Shown piece after piece: positions 37,693-47,211 of a stretch of 64,000 nt of DNA. Location: IMG/VR virus record IMGVR_UViG_3300020183_000052, positions 1-64,000 of that record; one strand, 5' to 3'. The stretch comes from a virus. Both the position numbers and the translations under genes were made by a program. The notes under the pieces are model-generated. The model was not told the DNA's origin. It saw only the letters and a program-made list of their open reading frames with translations, and did not search any database. Within the stretch, counting starts at the first letter, position 1; the number at the start of each line of letters is the position of its first letter.

Positions 37693-39899
37693 GTATAGAA
37701 AACATACAAAAGAAAAGATTAATTGATATATTGTTTAAAATATATCACGCAATTGGAGATAAACCAAGCTATAACGATATAGATGTTTTGTTTGGTCAGT
37801 ATTTTTCTGTTAATAAACCAGGAAATCCTGTGATTGTTCCGTACGGAGATCTCAACGCTTTTTCCAAAATAGATTACAACACATTGAATAAGATAATGGC
37901 GACCTTGATGTTTAATATAGATGTTATTTATGATTCTTACAGTGAAGATGTTGAAGCCCTTTATGCCATAATTTCAGCTTACAAGTTTAGATTAGAAAAT
38001 TTAAGAAACACAAGAGCAGAAGTAGAAACAAAAGTAGATGATTATTTATTTTCTCTCAATAATACAGATGGCTTTTATTACAGTGTAACAAACGCGTTCA
38101 ACAATTTAGAATCAACTGACATAGACAATACCACTGCTGTTGTTGACACCGAAACTAGAAAAGTTACTCTTCCAAAAATTACATCCGGACTATTTGATTA
38201 TGTTGGGAACATATTAAGCAGAGCCACTGCCGTAGAAGTTGCAGTGTTTTTTGATGGAGAAAGAGTAGATCTAAGGCAGGGGGTTGATTTTTCTAATGTT
38301 TTTAATGGATTAAACAATTCCAATTGGAATTATGTGGGGCAAGATCAAACAGTCGGTTATAAATCGAGTACAATCGGCAACTGCACACTTAGAATAAGCG
38401 TGCCGATAGATAGCATTGGGAATGTGGGCGTTTCAAACATAGAAGGTAGATTGATTTCAAGAAAACAGGTTGACACATCCGTAATTGTGAATGACAGAGA
38501 AAATGCGGACAACTCATTATTTTTTTCCAAAAAAGGTTCGTTAGACTACGATGTGTTTTCTTTCAATTTTGAGCCAAAAGTAACTAGCAAAATTGATATA
38601 TTTTTTTCAAAAATAGAACCGGATCAAGTTTTAACAGACAACTCTCAAAATAAATTATACGTATATGACTTTACAATTGATGAATTAGTTATATCTGCTC
38701 CCTATTATGATTCTTCAGCTACATACATAAGCAAACCTGTTCAGGTGGTGGATGGCAAAAATAAAAACATGATGGTGGATGCAGTTATGCTAGAGGCGCA
38801 GGAACAAATACCTGCCGGCTGTTCTGTGAGATATTACATAGCGCAAGACAATGCATCAGAATCTGACGTAAATCAACTAAACTGGACAGAGATAGCACCT
38901 TCAAGTAGATCTTCGTCAAATTCTGAAAATATTATTAGATTTAATGGGGCAACAATGAAGGCAATGGAAATTGTCGACAAAATAAATAATTCAATTATTC
39001 CAACATCAACAAACTTTATTAGGATTCCAAGAACAGCAGATTACAGTAACCCAATTCAAAACTATTATTATCAATCTGATTACTCTAACTATGGATTTAA
39101 TTTATATAGATTAGCTAAGTTTCCATCTGGTATTGAGCCAATTTCTCCATATATTTTAGAAAATGTAAAGTCAAAACAAATAAAAGTTCAGCATGTTGCA
39201 GGGACAACATTATCATTTTCTGCCTGGCAGGAAATAACATCTGGATATAGAAAAGATGTTGTCGTCACAACGAGTGAATCTGACATAGGTTCTACTGACG
39301 TATTTTTTACTGGCAACAGCATCCCTGCAGGAAGTGTTTATTTGTCGACTAATGTATACGCACAAACAGACGCAACGTATACCAACAGATTTTTAAAAAC
39401 TTCTGAAGCTCAATATTGGAATGTAGATATATATTTAAACGGAAGATTACTTACGACTGTAGAGTCGGGAGCAATGTTCGCCTCAATTACCTGGAACTTT
39501 AGGAGGGGCCAGAACTCAATAGATATTGTAATAAACAATTCTACAACAGGAACAAGTGCCTCTAGTTTTCAGGGATCAATATCTTTGATGGAGGGCATGT
39601 CATTGTCTCAAGAAGTCGGTTTAATGCCTTTCCAAAATTATCTTTTCCAGGTCAAAATAGAGGATTTAAGAACAATGCATTCTAATCAAGATAATGTTTT
39701 TTCTGTTATAACTTGGGAAAATAATAAAGAAATAGTTTACAGAAGAGAAAAAGAAATTTCAAGCGGCAGTATAGTGTATTATCTTCAAAATTTAGATAAT
39801 GGAGTTCTTGGATTAAGAGTTAGAATAGACTTATCAAGGGGTCAAACAGCTTACTCTAGTCCAGCCATTAATTCTTACAAGCTCAAATTAAGGCACTAG
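37689..39899 (+). CDS. Tail fibre/baseplate structural protein (736 aa)
   Basis: ATG 37689 overlaps the previous stop by 4 bases. Helical N-terminal part to about residue 130 (with ENLRNTRAEVETKVDDYLF coiled coil), then beta-rich domains with repeated Tyr/Asn/Ser strands. The C-terminal 100 residues contain hydrophobic strands ending in SYKLKLRH; the end of the 827-residue neighbour (QYKLGVRFKQ) is similar, supporting paralogy. No catalytic motifs and no in-frame CGG. Confidence 0.6.
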   Translation: MSIENIQKKRLIDILFKIYHAIGDKPSYNDIDVLFGQYFSVNKPGNPVIVPYGDLNAFSKIDYNTLNKIMATLMFNIDVIYDSYSEDVEALYAIISAYKFRLENLRNTRAEVETKVDDYLFSLNNTDGFYYSVTNAFNNLESTDIDNTTAVVDTETRKVTLPKITSGLFDYVGNILSRATAVEVAVFFDGERVDLRQGVDFSNVFNGLNNSNWNYVGQDQTVGYKSSTIGNCTLRISVPIDSIGNVGVSNIEGRLISRKQVDTSVIVNDRENADNSLFFSKKGSLDYDVFSFNFEPKVTSKIDIFFSKIEPDQVLTDNSQNKLYVYDFTIDELVISAPYYDSSATYISKPVQVVDGKNKNMMVDAVMLEAQEQIPAGCSVRYYIAQDNASESDVNQLNWTEIAPSSRSSSNSENIIRFNGATMKAMEIVDKINNSIIPTSTNFIRIPRTADYSNPIQNYYYQSDYSNYGFNLYRLAKFPSGIEPISPYILENVKSKQIKVQHVAGTTLSFSAWQEITSGYRKDVVVTTSESDIGSTDVFFTGNSIPAGSVYLSTNVYAQTDATYTNRFLKTSEAQYWNVDIYLNGRLLTTVESGAMFASITWNFRRGQNSIDIVINNSTTGTSASSFQGSISLMEGMSLSQEVGLMPFQNYLFQVKIEDLRTMHSNQDNVFSVITWENNKEIVYRREKEISSGSIVYYLQNLDNGVLGLRVRIDLSRGQTAYSSPAINSYKLKLRH

Positions 39900-39905
39900 T
39901 ATATC

Positions 39906-40343
39906 ATGGCAAAAAGTTATTCAGAACAAAACAAAAGAGAAATCGTCTATGAGCCGAACATGTCTAGGCAGAGAATTCCATATTTGGGACCAATTCCTTC
40001 GCATGTATTAAACTTGTACTATGATCAATTCGTTGTGGACTGCGCCAAACTTGATAGTAAAGCAGAAGATTTATTATTTGAAATTAATCAACTGCATAAA
40101 AAGTATGCTTCAAACTACAGTTTGGCAACGCCAAACACCTTTGATGAAACCGATTTAGATGCAACTATATATTTTAATTATATAAATTTTGATAGAGATA
40201 CTATGGATTATACTTTTGGTTCGTCAACTCCGTACTATTTAGATGAAGTTTCTTTTAATACATACGCAATAAATTCGTCAAAACTTTCTCTAATACAAGA
40301 AAAAGTAAGAATAATTGAAGACCTAATAGCAAAGAAGGAATAA
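39906..40343 (+). CDS. Small tail-region protein (145 aa)
   Basis: ATG 39906, 6 bases after the previous stop; the next gene starts 1 base after this one ends. Residues 35-70 and 118-143 are predicted helical (charged, Leu/Ile spaced), the middle is Tyr-rich. Probably a chaperone or small component for the large neighbouring fibre proteins; no family recognised. Confidence 0.5.
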   Translation: MAKSYSEQNKREIVYEPNMSRQRIPYLGPIPSHVLNLYYDQFVVDCAKLDSKAEDLLFEINQLHKKYASNYSLATPNTFDETDLDATIYFNYINFDRDTMDYTFGSSTPYYLDEVSFNTYAINSSKLSLIQEKVRIIEDLIAKKE

Positions 40344-40344
40344 A

Positions 40345-41610
40345 GTGTCAGAGTTTATATATACAGAAAAAAAACTACAGCAATACCATGGTCCAATATC
40401 CAGCACTGATTTTAATACAAGAATAGAGCAAAATTATTCCGACTTGGTTTATCTATACAATAAATACGGTGTTTTGGATAAGAAAATGTCTGAAATAATA
40501 GAGAGAGTTATAAAAGAAAATTTGTTTTTATCAGCTGCAATTCAAGATTTGCTTGACAGAGTTAGGGCAATTGAAAGTCAAAATACGAACCAGATGTCTT
40601 TATATTCAAAGTCCCAAATTGACATGACGCCTTTTGTCAATACGTCGTACGCCATACCGGCAAGCCTATCCCTAGAATATAATGAGTACTATAATCAGCT
40701 GACGCTTCCCGTTGTTTCTGGATCTTCATATTCTAAAATTAAGTTTATAAATCCAGTGCATGGCCAGGTCATACCTGATTTTTTGGAAACAAAAATAGAT
40801 AATTCACTTTCTGGTGGGGACACAACTGGTGCGGTGATAGATACTACTCCAGTACAAAACGCGCTTCTTGATCAGCCAGATAAAATATGGAGAAGAAATG
40901 TAATATTGAATTCCCCAAATCCACTGGGCGTTAGTACTTATTTGTATTTAAAAATACCATCAGGCTCTGTGGGCAGCACTTTGTCAAACAATATTAGATT
41001 AACGCCTTTCCCAGCAAGTGGGGTCGATGTAGTAAAGGTGGAATACACGACTAAATTAAATCCAACCATGACAGACAAAGATGTATACGTTCCTGTAAAT
41101 CCTGGATTCTATGACGGACAATATGATGCGCTAGGGAAAGTGGCACCCGGGGGTTGGACAACATCAGGATCTGACATAATTCAAAATGCAGGACCACTTA
41201 ATTTCCTTTTTGCTGAGGTGCCGATCACGGCAATAAGAATATTGTTGAGACAAAAAAATTATATCGTAGAAAACAATCAGTATGTTTACACATATGGGTT
41301 ATCAAATCTTGATGTCAGATATGAAAAATTTCTACCAACTGGTAAGACGTTTATCAAGTTTAATGCACCAAGCGGCAAAACAATCAACGAGATAACCAAT
41401 GTCTCTATAAAAATATACAACATTTCCCAATCGCTAGTTTCTCAAGCTTCTAGCTATAGGGTTTTTTACCCCAATGGGTCTACCTATACCCCCAATTCAA
41501 ACACCGGTGCATCAAGCTCAGTCTATATTGAGCTGACCCTTAACATGCTGGACAATAAAATACCTTTAATTGCATCAGACATCATAGTTCAGGCCGATTA
41601 TAACTTATAG
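40345..41610 (+). CDS. Tail structural protein with N-terminal coiled coil (421 aa)
   Basis: GTG start at 40345, right after the previous stop, in the leader AAGAAGGAATAA. Residues 30-80 are a helical segment (KKMSEIIERVIKENLFLSAAIQDLLDRVRAI), then a beta-rich body to the end. The architecture matches the preceding large proteins at smaller size. It is the last gene of the fibre run; a 65-base gap with TTGACA (41646) but no well-placed -10 follows. Confidence 0.55.
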   Translation: MSEFIYTEKKLQQYHGPISSTDFNTRIEQNYSDLVYLYNKYGVLDKKMSEIIERVIKENLFLSAAIQDLLDRVRAIESQNTNQMSLYSKSQIDMTPFVNTSYAIPASLSLEYNEYYNQLTLPVVSGSSYSKIKFINPVHGQVIPDFLETKIDNSLSGGDTTGAVIDTTPVQNALLDQPDKIWRRNVILNSPNPLGVSTYLYLKIPSGSVGSTLSNNIRLTPFPASGVDVVKVEYTTKLNPTMTDKDVYVPVNPGFYDGQYDALGKVAPGGWTTSGSDIIQNAGPLNFLFAEVPITAIRILLRQKNYIVENNQYVYTYGLSNLDVRYEKFLPTGKTFIKFNAPSGKTINEITNVSIKIYNISQSLVSQASSYRVFYPNGSTYTPNSNTGASSSVYIELTLNMLDNKIPLIASDIIVQADYNL

Positions 41611-41675
41611 TTTTCCTGCGAAAACCCTAAAATTGTTTTACTATATTGACATAATATCTTTATAAGGAGAGAAAA

Positions 41676-42305
41676 ATGACTACTTTTTACGTTGGTCCAA
41701 GACCAGTTTTAAGAGGCGTAAACACCAACGATATGGTTAACCCATACTCTACAATGACAGGCAAGGCAAAGGGTACGGGAACATATTCTTTCTATCCGCT
41801 TTACAACACTAGTCATTTACTAGGCGGCTTTCCCGATAACGCACATACCCCAGGGACAGGTTATCACCCCGGCGATGTGTTCATGTCACAATTGTTTAAT
41901 GGCACTACGCTTTATGTTCATCCACTTTCTGGTACATTCCCAGATGGAACAGCCACATATGACGGAGCAAGGTTTCGCCCAATGGAGTACAAAGGACTTA
42001 CTGCAGTAAGAGCCTTCCCATCGGGTTATGGTCACGAGGAAAGACAAAATGAATACAAGCACAGGGCCTATAGATTTGCTGGGCTAGCTTCAGCGCAGAC
42101 CCTTACAAATGTTGGCCATACTTGGACAAGAACCGACTCATCCGGTGCTGCAAATTCATTTGGTTATTTTATACCCGAAGAACATAAAGGCACTGAAAGC
42201 TCTAAAGTTTTTACTTCGGGTTACGGCCAGGCAAATACAGCAGGAGATTATGGAAGATACAAAGTTCAAGAGTGGAAAGGCGTTGCCTCTTCAAAGGCTC
42301 TATAA
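41676..42305 (+). CDS. Gly/Tyr-rich virion-associated protein with internal repeats (209 aa)
   Basis: Strong ribosome binding site (TAAGGAGAG) 6 bases before ATG 41676, after a 65-base gap. The product is rich in Gly, Tyr, Thr and Ala. A short unit recurs several times: roughly Y/H-K-G-x-x-(A/S)-x-K/R-x-F-x-S-G-Y-G (around residues 105-125 and 170-190), with degenerate copies near residue 140 and at the C-terminus. The strong leader suggests high expression, so a decoration, collar or secreted adhesive protein is possible. No family recognised. It ends with a normal stop; no CGG in frame. Confidence 0.55.
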   Translation: MTTFYVGPRPVLRGVNTNDMVNPYSTMTGKAKGTGTYSFYPLYNTSHLLGGFPDNAHTPGTGYHPGDVFMSQLFNGTTLYVHPLSGTFPDGTATYDGARFRPMEYKGLTAVRAFPSGYGHEERQNEYKHRAYRFAGLASAQTLTNVGHTWTRTDSSGAANSFGYFIPEEHKGTESSKVFTSGYGQANTAGDYGRYKVQEWKGVASSKAL

Positions 42306-42573
42306 TTATTACTCTAGCCCCATAGTCCTAGACAAGGACGAGAGAACTTCTGGAATATATGGTTGGATGGCTCTAATGTCTATTGTGGTTGCATACGATG
42401 CTTACGCCATAAAAACAAAAAAAGCAGAAACATTAACTAGGTATTTTTGGAGATCAACAGAAGACATTAAAAAAAGCATATTTCCAATAGCTTGTTGGAC
42501 GTTAATTACAGCTCACCTTTTAATGGAGAAGCAGGTCAGAAGAAGAAAATTTATACAACAGAACTCACAATAA
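42283..42573 (+). CDS. Small actinophage-type membrane protein (96 aa)
   Basis: Best start is TTG 42283, inside the end of the previous gene, with GGAAAGG just upstream; no ATG exists until well into the conserved part. Residues 20-45 (GIYGWMALMSIVVAYDAYAI) and 72-90 (IFPIACWTLITAHLLM) are hydrophobic membrane segments separated by a charged loop containing LTRYFWRS. This two-helix layout with a W-R-S loop is familiar from small membrane proteins near the end of structural operons in actinobacteriophages. Possible roles: holin-like or virion assembly; not established. Confidence 0.6.
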   Translation: MPLQRLYNYYSSPIVLDKDERTSGIYGWMALMSIVVAYDAYAIKTKKAETLTRYFWRSTEDIKKSIFPIACWTLITAHLLMEKQVRRRKFIQQNSQ

Positions 42574-42601
42574 GGTGATATAATCTATTTCATCATTTGA
42601 T

Positions 42602-42639
42602 GGATTCCCGCTCCAGGAATGGGCGGGAATCTGTTTTTT
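42602..42639 (+). terminator. Rho-independent terminator after the late genes
   Basis: Nine-base perfect stem (GATTCCCGC 42603-42611 with GCGGGAATC 42623-42631), 11-base loop, followed by TGTTTTTT. It separates the virion genes from the DNA-metabolism genes. A TATAAT hexamer (42579-42584) just before it could start a short RNA but lacks a good -35. Confidence 0.8.
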
Positions 42640-42683
42640 AGAAGTAGTTTTATATCTTTTGATAAAGATAAAGAGGATTAATT

Positions 42684-43385
42684 ATGTCTATACAATCTGC
42701 AGAGGCAATGGTCTCGGAGGGGATTATGTCTTTTGATTTAGCAGAAAAGTATCTTAACATATATTTGGGTGAAGCGGATTGGAAAGAAAAAATTTCTCAG
42801 CTTTGGTCTGTCCAAAAGAAAAAGCTTGGAGACGAACAGAAGGCAAAAGAATTCGTAAAAAAGTCTGTAGCTTGTGCCTGCCTTTCTCCGATAATAAACA
42901 AATCTCCAATACCAGAAGAGAAGCACGTTTTGCTTTTTTGGGTTTCTGGGTGGCCACAATACAATGAACGAGATTGGTTTCAAACCCTAAGGGAAATTGT
43001 AAAAAAAGACTTAGAAATAGAAAATAATAGAAAAAAAATATTATCATTAGGAATATTTGAGCAGATTGACATGTCTCCACTTACAAGACAGGCATATAAT
43101 TGGCTATATGAAAAACTTAATAGGGAAAGTTTTTCCTCTGAAGAAAAAAAGAACGAAGCTGTAGAAAAGATAAAAAATTTAGTCAAGATATATGGTGGCG
43201 CAGTCATCTGTAATATATTCTCAAATTACAGTTTGAACACTGACAGGGTGCTAAACTGGAGAAGCGGTTATTTTATAGAAAAAGAAATATACAAAGTTTA
43301 TTCAGTTGATCAAGTTTTAAAGATTAAAAAAGCTGAAATATCAAAAACAAATCCAAAATATATTAAGACGTTAACAAATAAATAA
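42684..43385 (+). CDS. Unknown protein (233 aa), first gene after the terminator
   Basis: AAGAGGATTAATT precedes ATG 42684. Lys/Glu-rich, mostly helical protein, with a hydrophobic central segment (HVLLFWVSGWPQY, residues 75-88) and several Trp. Two cysteines lie close together (CAC near residue 64). No known motif. It opens the DNA-metabolism operon and is followed 10 bases later by ribonucleotide reductase, sharing its AAGGAG-type signal. Function unknown. Confidence 0.6.
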   Translation: MSIQSAEAMVSEGIMSFDLAEKYLNIYLGEADWKEKISQLWSVQKKKLGDEQKAKEFVKKSVACACLSPIINKSPIPEEKHVLLFWVSGWPQYNERDWFQTLREIVKKDLEIENNRKKILSLGIFEQIDMSPLTRQAYNWLYEKLNRESFSSEEKKNEAVEKIKNLVKIYGGAVICNIFSNYSLNTDRVLNWRSGYFIEKEIYKVYSVDQVLKIKKAEISKTNPKYIKTLTNK

Positions 43386-43395
43386 GGAGAAATAG

Positions 43396-45498
43396 ATGAC
43401 TACAGAAACCACCGCAACAGAGCTATTAGCCCCCGTAGCAAGTAAAAGTTTGTTAATGTACTCTTTTAGGTTAACTGATGATTTTGTAGAGCAATACAGA
43501 TCTAAAAAACCACCTTTTGGATACACAGATGCAGGCGGTAATTCGGTTGGAGAAATAACATTTCTTAGAACCTATTCTAGGATTAAAGAAGATGGGACAA
43601 AAGAGACTTGGGTTGATGTGTGCGAGAGAGTTATCAATGGAACATACTCTCTTCAAAAAGATCACTGCAAAAAAAATAGACTTCCGTGGAATGACGCAAA
43701 GGCTCAAGCGTCGGCAAAAGAAGCTTTTGATAGATTATTTAATCTAAAATGGACACCTCCTGGTCGCGGACTGTGGATGATGGGTACTCAAATTGTAAAC
43801 GTACAAAAAAACTCTGCAGCACTGCAGAACTGCGCGTTTGTTTCTACATCTGAAATGACTAAGCTTAATCCTGCAAAACCATTTGGATTCTTAATGGAAG
43901 CATCTATGCTTGGAGTAGGGGTGGGCTTTGACGATAAGGGTGCTGATAAAGATTTTATTATCTATTCCCCAAATAGAGGAGAGGTTACAGAGGTTATTGA
44001 AGACAGCAGAGAGGGCTGGAGAGACTCCGCAATTTCTTTAATAAATTCATATTTAAAGCCAGATCAAAATATTGTTTCTTTTGACTATAGTCAGATTAGG
44101 CCATTGGGCTCTCCAATTAAAACTTTTGGTGGAACAGCTTCTGGTCCAGCCCCACTGATAAAACTACATGAATCAATCAGAAGAATATTCAATAATCGCA
44201 ACGGAGAAAAGCTTACTAGAAAGGACATAGCAGACATAGGAAACCTAATTGGTGTATGTGTTGTGTCTGGAAACGTAAGAAGATCAGCAGAACTTCTAAT
44301 TGGTAGAATCGACGATGAAGAGTTTCTTAATTTAAAGAACGCAGAAGTCTTTCCAGAAAGAAATTCATATGATTCAGAAAATCCAGGTTGGGGATGGATG
44401 TCAAATAATTCAGTTGAGGTTTTTGTTGGTCAAGATCTTTCTCCAATTGTTGACGGGATTGCTAGAAACGGTGAGCCGGGAGTGATTTGGATGGACATGT
44501 CTCGTAAATATGGAAGACTAGCAGATGGATTAAATAATAAGGATCACAGAGTCGCGGGGTTTAACCCATGCGCAGAGCAGTCTCTCGAGTCCTACGAGTG
44601 CTGCACGTTGGTAGAAACATACCTAGGAAGACACGAATCCTTAGATGATTATAGAAGAACTTTAAAATTTGCGTACCTGTATGCTAAGACAGTAACGCTT
44701 CTTCCAACACACTGGGAAGAAACAAACGCCATCATGCAAAGAAATAGAAGAATAGGTGCCTCAATGTCAGGTGTTGCAGACTTTGCCGACAATAACGGAA
44801 TGCCAGTTCTACGTGAGTGGATGGATGAGGGATATAAAACAATACAGAGATATGACAATATATACTCAGAATGGCTTGGAGTTCGTGAGTCTATTAAAAT
44901 GACAACAGTAAAACCTTCTGGCACAGTTTCTATTTTGGCAGGAGAATCACCTGGCGTTCACTGGACTCCGGGTGGACAGTTTTTTAATAGAACGATTAGG
45001 TTTTCAAATGACGACCCAATGTTACCTTTGTTTAGGATGGCAAACTATAGGGTAGAGCCAGCTTCTGAGTCTCCCGATACTACATCAGTAGTTTACTTCC
45101 CAATAAAATCCAATGCGAAAAGATCAGAAAAAGACGTAACTATATTTGAAAAAATTGCTTTAGCAGCTGCTGCACAAAGATATTGGTCAGACAATTCTGT
45201 TTCTGTTACTGTATCTTTTGACGCAGAAACAGAGCAGCAGCATGTTGGTACGGTTCTGCATATGTATGATGGGCAGTTGAAAACTGTTTCTTTCCTTCCT
45301 CAAGGAAATCAAACTTACCCACAAATGCCGTATACTCAAATAACCGAAGAGGAGTATAACCAGGAAGGATCTACAAAACTCTTTCCAATAGATTTATCGG
45401 GAGTATACGCGGGACTAGCTGTTGATGCGATAGGCGAGTCTTACTGCACCACAGATTCTTGTGAGATAAAATTTTTAAAAGATAATCAAAAGAGTTAA
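43396..45498 (+). CDS. nrdJ: Adenosylcobalamin-dependent ribonucleoside-triphosphate reductase (class II)
   Basis: AAGGAGAAATAG precedes ATG 43396. The 700-residue length and the layout match the monomeric RTPR family. Seen: PPGRGLWMMGT, LQNCAFVST (first active-site Cys), NPCAEQSLESYECC (thiyl-radical Cys, catalytic Glu and second Cys), TVKPSGTVSILAG, and a C-terminal Cys-x4-Cys pair (ESYCTTDSC) for re-reduction. It reduces NTPs to dNTPs using vitamin B12, independent of oxygen. Followed directly by a small protein and ThyX, together supplying deoxynucleotides for replication. All active-site cysteines are present. Confidence 0.95.
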   Translation: MTTETTATELLAPVASKSLLMYSFRLTDDFVEQYRSKKPPFGYTDAGGNSVGEITFLRTYSRIKEDGTKETWVDVCERVINGTYSLQKDHCKKNRLPWNDAKAQASAKEAFDRLFNLKWTPPGRGLWMMGTQIVNVQKNSAALQNCAFVSTSEMTKLNPAKPFGFLMEASMLGVGVGFDDKGADKDFIIYSPNRGEVTEVIEDSREGWRDSAISLINSYLKPDQNIVSFDYSQIRPLGSPIKTFGGTASGPAPLIKLHESIRRIFNNRNGEKLTRKDIADIGNLIGVCVVSGNVRRSAELLIGRIDDEEFLNLKNAEVFPERNSYDSENPGWGWMSNNSVEVFVGQDLSPIVDGIARNGEPGVIWMDMSRKYGRLADGLNNKDHRVAGFNPCAEQSLESYECCTLVETYLGRHESLDDYRRTLKFAYLYAKTVTLLPTHWEETNAIMQRNRRIGASMSGVADFADNNGMPVLREWMDEGYKTIQRYDNIYSEWLGVRESIKMTTVKPSGTVSILAGESPGVHWTPGGQFFNRTIRFSNDDPMLPLFRMANYRVEPASESPDTTSVVYFPIKSNAKRSEKDVTIFEKIALAAAAQRYWSDNSVSVTVSFDAETEQQHVGTVLHMYDGQLKTVSFLPQGNQTYPQMPYTQITEEEYNQEGSTKLFPIDLSGVYAGLAVDAIGESYCTTDSCEIKFLKDNQKS

Positions 45499-45500
45499 CT

Positions 45501-45842
45501 GTGCAAGGATTTGAAGAAGATGACATCAATAAAATGTTTGATGAATTAATGAGCTCTGCTTCCATAGAAGATACGAATAAAGAAGAAGCAATTTTTGATA
45601 CAAAAAATCTTTTATTAATTCAAGAGTCTTTAATGGATAGTCTTTTGTCTGTAAATTCTTTAATATATAGATGTAACTTTGGTCCATCTTTTATCCCCAC
45701 AAAAGAGTGGGAAGATTTACTGTCTTATTTGTATCAAGCGTCAGAAAATTTTTTTACTCACATGTCTAAGAACGATGATATAATGTATGCTATTACTGAA
45801 GAAGACGAACACGAACAAGAGGATACTGAAGAAGATGAATAG
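45501..45842 (+). CDS. Small acidic protein (113 aa) between RNR and ThyX
   Basis: GTG 45501, 2 bases after the RNR stop; the stop overlaps the start of thyX. Very acidic, ending in a run of Glu/Asp (EEDEHEQEDTEEDE). No motif recognised; conserved position suggests a helper of nucleotide metabolism, but this is only context. Confidence 0.55.
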   Translation: MQGFEEDDINKMFDELMSSASIEDTNKEEAIFDTKNLLLIQESLMDSLLSVNSLIYRCNFGPSFIPTKEWEDLLSYLYQASENFFTHMSKNDDIMYAITEEDEHEQEDTEEDE

Positions 45843-46545
45843 CCAAAATAGTGACACAGTCAATGTTTTAGACAAGGGTTATGTTAGGGTGGTTGATCAT
45901 ATGGGCAGTGATTTGTCGGTAGCAAATGCCGCTAGAGCCTCTTTTGCAAAAGAGTCAAAAGAATTTTCTGTAAAAGATGCAAGGTTAATTGACTTTCTTG
46001 CAAGAGAAAATCACATGTCACCATTCAGACACGCTTTTATAACATATGAGTTTAAAGCTCCATTAATGGTGGCTAGGCAGCACTGGAAATATGTCGTTGG
46101 ATCAGATCATACAATGGATTCTTGGAACGAATCTTCAAGAAGATATGTTACAATGGAGCCGGAGTTTTATTTTCCAACTATGGAACAATGGCGTCTTGCC
46201 CCTGAAGACAAAAAACAAGGTTCTCAAGGTATAGCAGATCCTTTTATTGGATCTACACTGACGCAGCAGTTGGTGCAGCACGCAGAAAAAGGTGAGGCAC
46301 TGTACAATATGGCAATGGAAAGTGGTATTGCAGCAGAGCAGGCAAGATTATTCCTTTGTGCATATGGTATGTATGTTGTCTATAGATGGTCTTGTTCATT
46401 GCAGTCTGTTGCGTTGTTCTTAAATCAAAGATTATCAGAGGATTCTCAGGTAGAAATTCAGGCATATGCAAATGCCGTAAAACAGCTAACACAACCATTG
46501 TTTCCTATATCTTTTAAGTCTCTTGTTTCTGAAGGGTTATTATGA
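45835..46545 (+). CDS. thyX: Flavin-dependent thymidylate synthase ThyX
   Basis: ATG 45835 overlaps the previous gene by 8 bases; starting here gives 236 residues. Seen: ANAARASFAKES, HMSPFRHAFITYEFKAP, the ThyX signature in a modified form (RQHWKYV ... NESSRRY), and the C-terminal FLNQRLSEDSQVEIQAYANAV with the Arg/Gln residues that contact dUMP and FAD. It converts dUMP to dTMP using methylenetetrahydrofolate, FAD and NADPH. It works with the adjacent ribonucleotide reductase. No in-frame CGG. Confidence 0.93.
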   Translation: MNSQNSDTVNVLDKGYVRVVDHMGSDLSVANAARASFAKESKEFSVKDARLIDFLARENHMSPFRHAFITYEFKAPLMVARQHWKYVVGSDHTMDSWNESSRRYVTMEPEFYFPTMEQWRLAPEDKKQGSQGIADPFIGSTLTQQLVQHAEKGEALYNMAMESGIAAEQARLFLCAYGMYVVYRWSCSLQSVALFLNQRLSEDSQVEIQAYANAVKQLTQPLFPISFKSLVSEGLL

Positions 46546-46706
46546 TATACAATATTCTTTTTGTATTGGTTTTCTGCATATCGATTAATTGGTGCATCAG
46601 TTTACACATGTTAGCGCAATCCAGAAAGAGTACAGCTACGACCTATCTGTCAATAGCATTATCGCTTTTGTTGGGACTTTTGGCTGGAGTAATAGCCATA
46701 CTTTAA
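46542..46706 (+). CDS. Small two-helix membrane protein (54 aa)
   Basis: ATG 46542 overlaps the thyX stop by 4 bases (ATGA), so translation is coupled. Two hydrophobic segments (residues 2-22 and 37-54) flank a short basic loop (QSRKSTATT). Too small for any family call; a membrane protein of unknown role. Confidence 0.6.
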   Translation: MIYNILFVLVFCISINWCISLHMLAQSRKSTATTYLSIALSLLLGLLAGVIAIL

Positions 46707-46745
46707 ATTTTATTAATAAATAAAGACATTTGGTAGGATACAATC

Positions 46746-46982
46746 ATGGCAGCTGGAAAATTAAATTATGTTGTTGTTTATGAAGGATTAAGTCAAGTAT
46801 ACGGTTGCGCTTCCAAGAAGATAGCGCTAGAATCTGCTCCACCAGAAGGATATTCTTTGGACCAAAAAAAAATATTGTTTATAACTTTTGAGCCGGATCA
46901 AAAAAGCCTATGTGTTTATGAAGTTCCAAAAGAGGAGATCATAACCGCAGAAATAAAAAAGAAAAAAAATGAAAATGAGTAA
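46746..46982 (+). CDS. Small conserved-context protein (78 aa)
   Basis: ATG 46746 with GTAGGAT upstream. Beta-alpha pattern in the first half, lysine/asparagine-rich tail (KKKKNENE). Overlaps the next gene by 14 bases. Function unknown. Confidence 0.5.
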   Translation: MAAGKLNYVVVYEGLSQVYGCASKKIALESAPPEGYSLDQKKILFITFEPDQKSLCVYEVPKEEIITAEIKKKKNENE

Positions 46983-47211
46983 GAAACAAAACTTAAAAAA
47001 GAAAGTAAACGTAAAAATACTACCAGGACAAGCAATATATGTTGCAAATTTAGAAACGCTTCAGCATATATCAGAATTGTACAGGGAAATGTCAGGACAA
47101 AGTTTAACAGAAGAGGAAAGACTTTCTTGGCTTCAAGTGTCAGAAGAAATAAACTACGCAATATTTCAAACTTATTTTAATCCTGAGGATAGCGATGAAG
47201 AAGAATGGTGA
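46969..47211 (+). CDS. Small protein (80 aa), unknown
   Basis: ATG 46969 (a second ATG at 46975 is equally possible) inside the A-rich end of the previous gene. Middle part helical (LETLQHISELYREMSGQSLTEEE), C-terminus acidic. Overlaps the following gene by 17 bases. No family recognised. Confidence 0.5.
   Translation: MKMSKKQNLKKKVNVKILPGQAIYVANLETLQHISELYREMSGQSLTEEERLSWLQVSEEINYAIFQTYFNPEDSDEEEW

Noticed and set aside
41646-41675. TTGACA before the 41676 gene as a promoter
   Set aside because: No -10 element lies at the right distance; the ribosome binding site occupies that position.
42283-42305. A further +1 frameshift joining the 41676 gene to the frame ending at 42573
   Set aside because: No CGG lies at the junction, the upstream protein ends naturally, and the downstream frame has its own TTG start with a binding site.
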